18,475 bases of DNA, from positions 1 through 18,475 of the forward strand of contig DATIFQ010000393.1 in the NCBI GenBank assembly GCA_035455185.1. The letters are read 5' to 3'. Position 1 is the stretch's first letter; every line of letters begins with the position of its first letter. Source of the DNA: JAEHDI01 sp035455185. GTDB lineage: Bacteria; Acidobacteriota; Terriglobia; Bryobacterales; Bryobacteraceae. Under the pieces are notes generated by a model. The model was not told where the DNA came from. It saw nothing but the letters and a program-made list of their open reading frames with translations, and ran no database searches. Shown piece after piece: positions 15,512 through 18,475 of this stretch. The translations under genes were made by a program, and so were the position numbers.

Positions 15512-15519
15512 CGCCTGTC

Positions 15520-16116
15520 ATGATCGCGTATCTGCGCGGCACCATCTTAGAGAAGCACCCGAACCAGGTGATCGTCGACGCCGGTGGTGTCGGCTACGAT
15601 GTCACCATTCCCATTTCGACCTACTCCGCCCTTCCGGCCGAAGGCGCCGAGGTGCGGCTTCGCATCCACACTCACGTCCGCGAGGATGCGCTGTCGCTCT
15701 TTGGTTTTCTCAAGAGAGAAGAGAAGCTGCTGTTTGAGAAGCTGATCGACGTGAGCGGCATCGGGCCGAAACTTGCGGTGACCGTTCTGTCTGGGCTGGC
15801 TACCGCCGACCTTATCGCTGCAATCCGGCAAGGACAGGTTGAGCTCTTGGTACGCATCCCCGGAGTGGGCAAGAAAACGGCGGAGCGGATGGTCCTCGAA
15901 CTCCGCGACAAACTCGACATGCTCGGACCGGTGCCGGCGGTGACGGCTGCCCCGGCGTCGTCGTTCACTGCGCTCGAGCAAGACGTCGTTTCGGCGCTGA
16001 GCAATCTTGGCTGCGCACGCCCGACGGCGGAGACGGCGGTACGGAAGGCGAAGGCAGCCGGTGTTCCGGTCGAATTCGAACCGCTCTTTCGCAAGGCCCT
16101 CGAGCTTGTGCGCTAG
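15520..16116 (+). CDS. ruvA: Holliday junction branch migration protein RuvA
   Basis: The 198-residue protein forms a tetramer that holds the four-way junction while RuvB motors drive branch migration during recombination repair. Domain I is an OB fold (1-62, MIAYLRGTI start, GGVGYDV, LSLFGF). Domain II has two helix-hairpin-helix motifs, VSGIGPKLA (78-86) and IPGVGKKTAERM (113-124). An acidic/Ala linker (about 135-148) leads to domain III (ALEQDVVSALSNLG), which binds RuvB. Length is normal. The ATG at 15520 has no SD; -10-like hexamers sit 9 and 14 bases upstream. ruvC is not next to it. ruvB follows 30 bp downstream. Confidence 0.98.
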   Translation: MIAYLRGTILEKHPNQVIVDAGGVGYDVTIPISTYSALPAEGAEVRLRIHTHVREDALSLFGFLKREEKLLFEKLIDVSGIGPKLAVTVLSGLATADLIAAIRQGQVELLVRIPGVGKKTAERMVLELRDKLDMLGPVPAVTAAPASSFTALEQDVVSALSNLGCARPTAETAVRKAKAAGVPVEFEPLFRKALELVR

Positions 16117-16146
16117 CGGCGGACGGACCAAGTAAACTAATACACA

Positions 16147-17175
16147 ATGCGCGAGAAGGGAATCGTTTCGCCCGCCGCACAGGACGACGAGCGCCAATTC
16201 GAAGCCACCCTGCGGCCGCGCCGGTTGGATGATTTCACCGGCCAGACCAAGCTGAAGGAAAACCTTGCCATCGCAATCGAGGCTGCCCGGCAGCGTGGCG
16301 AGGCGATGGACCATGTTCTGCTCTATGGTCCGCCAGGCCTCGGCAAAACTACGCTCGCCACGATCATTTCCAATGAACTGGCGGTCGGCTTCGAGCAGAC
16401 CTCTGGCCCGATCGTGCAGAAAAAGCTCGACCTCACCGGCATTCTGAGCAACATCCGGGCGCGCCAAGTCTTCTTCATCGATGAGGTCCACCGCCTGATG
16501 CCGGATGTCGAGGAGATGCTCTATGCTGCCCTCGAAGATTTCCGGGTCGACATCCTGATCGGCAGCGGCCCGGGCGCGCGCACGCATTCCCTGCCGATCC
16601 CGCGTTTCACGGCCATCGGGGCGACCACGCGCCAGGGTCTCGTGAGCGCGCCGCTTCGCGGCCGTTTCGGGCTGGTCCTACGTCTGAACCACTACGACGT
16701 CGGAGAGCTCAAGAAGATCGTGCTCCGTTCGGCGGGCCTGCTGGAGGTCGAGATTGAGGACGCCGGCGCGGAGGAGGTCGCGCGGCGGAGCCGGGGCACC
16801 CCTCGTATCGCTAATCGCCTGCTTCGCCGGGTTCGCGATTACGCACAGGTTCGCGCGGACGGGCGGGTCTCGCGCGAGATTGCCGTGACGGCGCTGGATC
16901 TACTCGAGGTCGATCGTTTCGGCCTCGACGAGATCGACCAGAAGATCATGTTGACGATTCTCGAAAAGTACGGCGGCGGTCCGGTCGGTCTCAACACCAT
17001 CGCGGCGTCGATCGACGAAGAGCCCGACACCATCGAGGAGGTGTACGAACCCTACCTGCTTCAACTCGGCTTCCTCGACCGCACGCCGCGCGGGCGCCTC
17101 GCAACCGACCGCGCATTCGAGTACTTCGGCGTTCCGCGACGCATGCGCGGCGGCGCCCAGAATACGCTGTTTTGA
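16147..17175 (+). CDS. ruvB: Holliday junction branch migration ATPase RuvB
   Basis: The 342-residue AAA+ motor forms hexameric rings that pump DNA through the RuvA-bound junction. Visible motifs are the N-terminal LRPRRLDDFTGQ, Walker A GPPGLGKT (61-68), Walker B FFIDEVHR (109-116), sensor 1 GATTR (158-162), the arginine finger in RGRFG (171-175) and sensor 2 GTPRIANRLLRR (217-228). A C-terminal winged helix ends with EPYLLQLGFLDRTPRGR. The protein is complete and typical. The ATG at 16147 lacks a close SD (GGACGGA is about 19 bases away). A TAAACT hexamer ends 8 bases before the ATG, so a second, leaderless start of transcription besides ruvA read-through is possible. Confidence 0.98.
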   Translation: MREKGIVSPAAQDDERQFEATLRPRRLDDFTGQTKLKENLAIAIEAARQRGEAMDHVLLYGPPGLGKTTLATIISNELAVGFEQTSGPIVQKKLDLTGILSNIRARQVFFIDEVHRLMPDVEEMLYAALEDFRVDILIGSGPGARTHSLPIPRFTAIGATTRQGLVSAPLRGRFGLVLRLNHYDVGELKKIVLRSAGLLEVEIEDAGAEEVARRSRGTPRIANRLLRRVRDYAQVRADGRVSREIAVTALDLLEVDRFGLDEIDQKIMLTILEKYGGGPVGLNTIAASIDEEPDTIEEVYEPYLLQLGFLDRTPRGRLATDRAFEYFGVPRRMRGGAQNTLF

Positions 17176-17187
17176 AAGAGGAGAGAA

Positions 17188-17245
17188 ACCACAAAGGCAC
17201 TAGGGCATAAATGCCTCCTTCTCCGTGTCTTTATGCCTCCGTGGT
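17188..17245. repeat. Palindromic repeat element in front of folK
   Basis: ACCAC (17188-17192) and GTGGT (17241-17245) close an imperfect palindrome. Inside, GGCATAAA (17204-17211) pairs with TTTATGCC (17230-17237), or alternatively GGCAT-AA-ATGCC (17204-17215) folds on itself. The words ACCACAAAGGCAC and CCGTGTCTTTATGCCTCCGTGGT look like a degraded copy of the short 'accacaaaggcac...gtctttgtgcctttgtggt' palindrome that I recall as scattered between genes in several environmental phyla. That recollection is not a database result. The GTGGTG end abuts the folK start and may serve as its weak SD. Confidence 0.55.
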
Positions 17246-17250
17246 GAAAA

Positions 17251-17736
17251 ATGAAGACGGTCTATCTCTCACTCGGCTCCAACGTGGGTAACCGCGAAGA
17301 GATGCTTCAACAGGCCGTCCGCCTCCTCGCTTCCGCCGATTTCCGGATCACCCGGATGTCATCCATCTATGAAACCGAGCCGCAAGATGTCCGCGGCCAA
17401 CCCTGGTTCTTGAACATGGTATTGGAAGCGGAGACGACCTTGTTCCCGAGGCAACTCCTCGGGCGGATTCAGAAAGTCGAGCAGCAGTTGGGACGGAGAC
17501 GGCTCGCACCGAAAGGTCCGCGGACCATCGACATCGATATTCTGCTATTCGGAACTGCGGTGATTGACACCGCCGGATTGACGGTGCCTCACCCGCGCAT
17601 GGCAGAGCGGCGCTTCGTTCTGGAGCCGATGACGGAACTGGAGCCCGATCTGCATCACCCGATCTTGCGTCGCGCGATGCGCGAACTGCTTGGCACAGTC
17701 CGCGACCAGACAGTCAGACGAAAAACCGGCGACTGA
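17251..17736 (+). CDS. folK: 2-amino-4-hydroxy-6-hydroxymethyldihydropteridine pyrophosphokinase
   Basis: The 161-residue HPPK transfers pyrophosphate from ATP to 6-hydroxymethyl-7,8-dihydropterin in folate synthesis, in the cytoplasm. Motifs are LSLGSNVGNRE (6-16), SSIYETEPQD (37-46), the pterin-facing QPWFLNMV (50-57), the Mg-binding Asp pair in KGPRTIDIDILLFG (88-101, D94 and D96) and LTVPHPRMAERRFVLEPM (110-127). It is complete. The ATG at 17251 directly follows the end of the palindromic repeat, whose GGTG 5 bases upstream is the only SD-like sequence. No other folate gene is in the window, and the neighbour ruvB is functionally unrelated. Confidence 0.97.
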   Translation: MKTVYLSLGSNVGNREEMLQQAVRLLASADFRITRMSSIYETEPQDVRGQPWFLNMVLEAETTLFPRQLLGRIQKVEQQLGRRRLAPKGPRTIDIDILLFGTAVIDTAGLTVPHPRMAERRFVLEPMTELEPDLHHPILRRAMRELLGTVRDQTVRRKTGD

Positions 17737-17737
17737 T

Positions 17738-17753
17738 ACCGGCTCTGTCCGGT
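17738..17753. terminator. Small hairpin between convergent folK and the DUF6599-like gene
   Basis: ACCGG (17738-17742) pairs with CCGGT (17749-17753) around a 6-base loop, within the 22 bp that separate two converging genes. The position suits a bidirectional transcription end, but the stem is short and no T-run follows in either direction, so the call is weak. Confidence 0.25.
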
Positions 17754-17758
17754 CCCGC

Positions 17759-18475
17759 CTACGGGATGCGTTCCGCCAGGGTCTTCGCGAGCGCCACGCC
17801 GTCTACTCCTTCGGCGAGGTTGGCGTATCCGGCCAGGTAGCTGCCCTTGCGGAAGACGCACACGCGACCAAGGTACCGGCTGTTCACCTGAAAGCCGCCG
17901 TCGGCAATGGCGACTGGCTCGCCCTCGCCGATCCGGGCCTTCACTTTTTCTATCGATGCTGCTGCCGCGTCGGGTGAAGACTCCGTCGCGATGAACGCCT
18001 TGCCGAACTCGTACTCGGCTACGTATCCGCGCCGCAGCGCCCGCATTCCCAGTACGCTCTGCGGAACCAGCCGGACCGAGTCCTTTACCAGTTTCTCGGC
18101 AGGAAACCAGCCGAGCGCCGCCGGAAGTTTCGTGCTGCCCTGGATGCGCTTTTCCATCGCCTCGACGAACTGGCGCAGCGAAGCGGTGTGATCCTTGTCA
18201 GGGCTTGCGGCGATCTCCACGAAGTACTTGTCCTTCGCAAAAATCGCCCGGCGTGGCTGGATCTGTCCGCCCATCCCGATCGTCTCAGCGGGCCGCCGTA
18301 TGTCACGGTTTGCCGTGTAGATCCCATAGGCGAGCTCAGGGCTGCCCATCTCGGAGACGTCAAATACGAACGTGTTCTCACCCGACTTGCACGTCACTCC
18401 GTCCATCTTGTGGAACGAGTAGATGACGTACCCCTCGGCGTTGCCGTTCATGTAGTCGAACAGGTTGTCCGCCGT
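17759..18475 (-). CDS. DUF6599-like protein, N-terminus beyond window
   Basis: The C-terminal 238 residues of a gene that enters from the right edge in frame. The first visible residues, TADNLFDYMNGNAEGYVIYSF, match the 'LFDYMxGxAE' signature I associate with DUF6599, a family of mostly exported proteins common in Acidobacteriota. The remainder is alpha/beta with ELAYGIYTANR, IFAKDKYFVEIA, LGWFPAEKLVKDSVRLVP and GRVCVFRKGSYLAGYANL. The true start, and therefore any signal peptide, is not in the window; the ATG at 18451 is internal. The function of the family is unknown. It is convergent with folK, 22 bp away. Confidence 0.8.
   Translation of the reverse strand, partial: TADNLFDYMNGNAEGYVIYSFHKMDGVTCKSGENTFVFDVSEMGSPELAYGIYTANRDIRRPAETIGMGGQIQPRRAIFAKDKYFVEIAASPDKDHTASLRQFVEAMEKRIQGSTKLPAALGWFPAEKLVKDSVRLVPQSVLGMRALRRGYVAEYEFGKAFIATESSPDAAAASIEKVKARIGEGEPVAIADGGFQVNSRYLGRVCVFRKGSYLAGYANLAEGVDGVALAKTLAERIP

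Noticed and set aside
15547..16587. Minus-strand open frame (346 codons) opposite ruvA and ruvB
   Set aside because: RuvA and RuvB on the plus strand are complete with all motifs; the reverse frame is their shadow.

Overview
The window is ordinary chromosome of a GC-rich (about 60 % by eye) Gram-negative bacterium. The best guess is Acidobacteriota of the Solibacter/Bryobacter type. Reasons are the mreBCD-mrdA-rodA-Rne/Rng order, exported enzymes of families common in that phylum (DUF6807/PF14100, a Tat-exported enolase-superfamily protein, a YVTN propeller) and a DUF6599-like protein. The lineage is an inference. I see no tRNA, rRNA, CRISPR array, insertion sequence, integrase or phage gene.

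Layout. (1) 1-1390, minus strand: a thiosulfate sulfurtransferase, a 73-residue protein and a secreted protein that runs off the left edge. The three genes are tightly packed and the last two overlap by 4 bp. A promoter with a good ribosome binding site precedes them. (2) 1495-9967, minus strand: the cell-shape operon mreB-mreC-mreD-mrdA-rodA, followed after a 297-bp structured gap by an Rne/Rng ribonuclease with a very large insertion in its S1 domain. (3) 9968-10265: a divergent intergenic region with two inverted repeats. (4) 10266-11384, plus strand: a secreted YVTN/beta-propeller protein. (5) 11391-14729, minus strand: an exported catabolic-looking set of enolase-superfamily enzyme, DUF6807 protein and amidohydrolase. 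(6) 14761-15498, minus strand: rsmE, divergent from plus-strand ruvA-ruvB across only 21 bp. (7) 17188-17245: a small palindromic repeat, then folK. (8) 17759-18475: a convergent DUF6599-like gene cut by the right edge.

Function. MreB, MreC, MreD, PBP2 and RodA form the elongasome that inserts side-wall peptidoglycan. RNase E/G genes lie next to mre genes in other bacteria too. RuvA and RuvB form the Holliday-junction branch-migration motor. RsmE and FolK are ordinary rRNA-modification and folate-pathway enzymes. The exported trio probably processes an organic acid or sugar-derived substrate outside the cytoplasm, but the substrate cannot be read from sequence.

I found no clearly new multi-gene system. 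The points most worth a second look are the multi-hairpin leader upstream of rne, the roughly 310-residue charged insertion inside the RNase S1 domain, several SD-less start codons sitting 7-9 bases after -10-like hexamers, and the exported trio.
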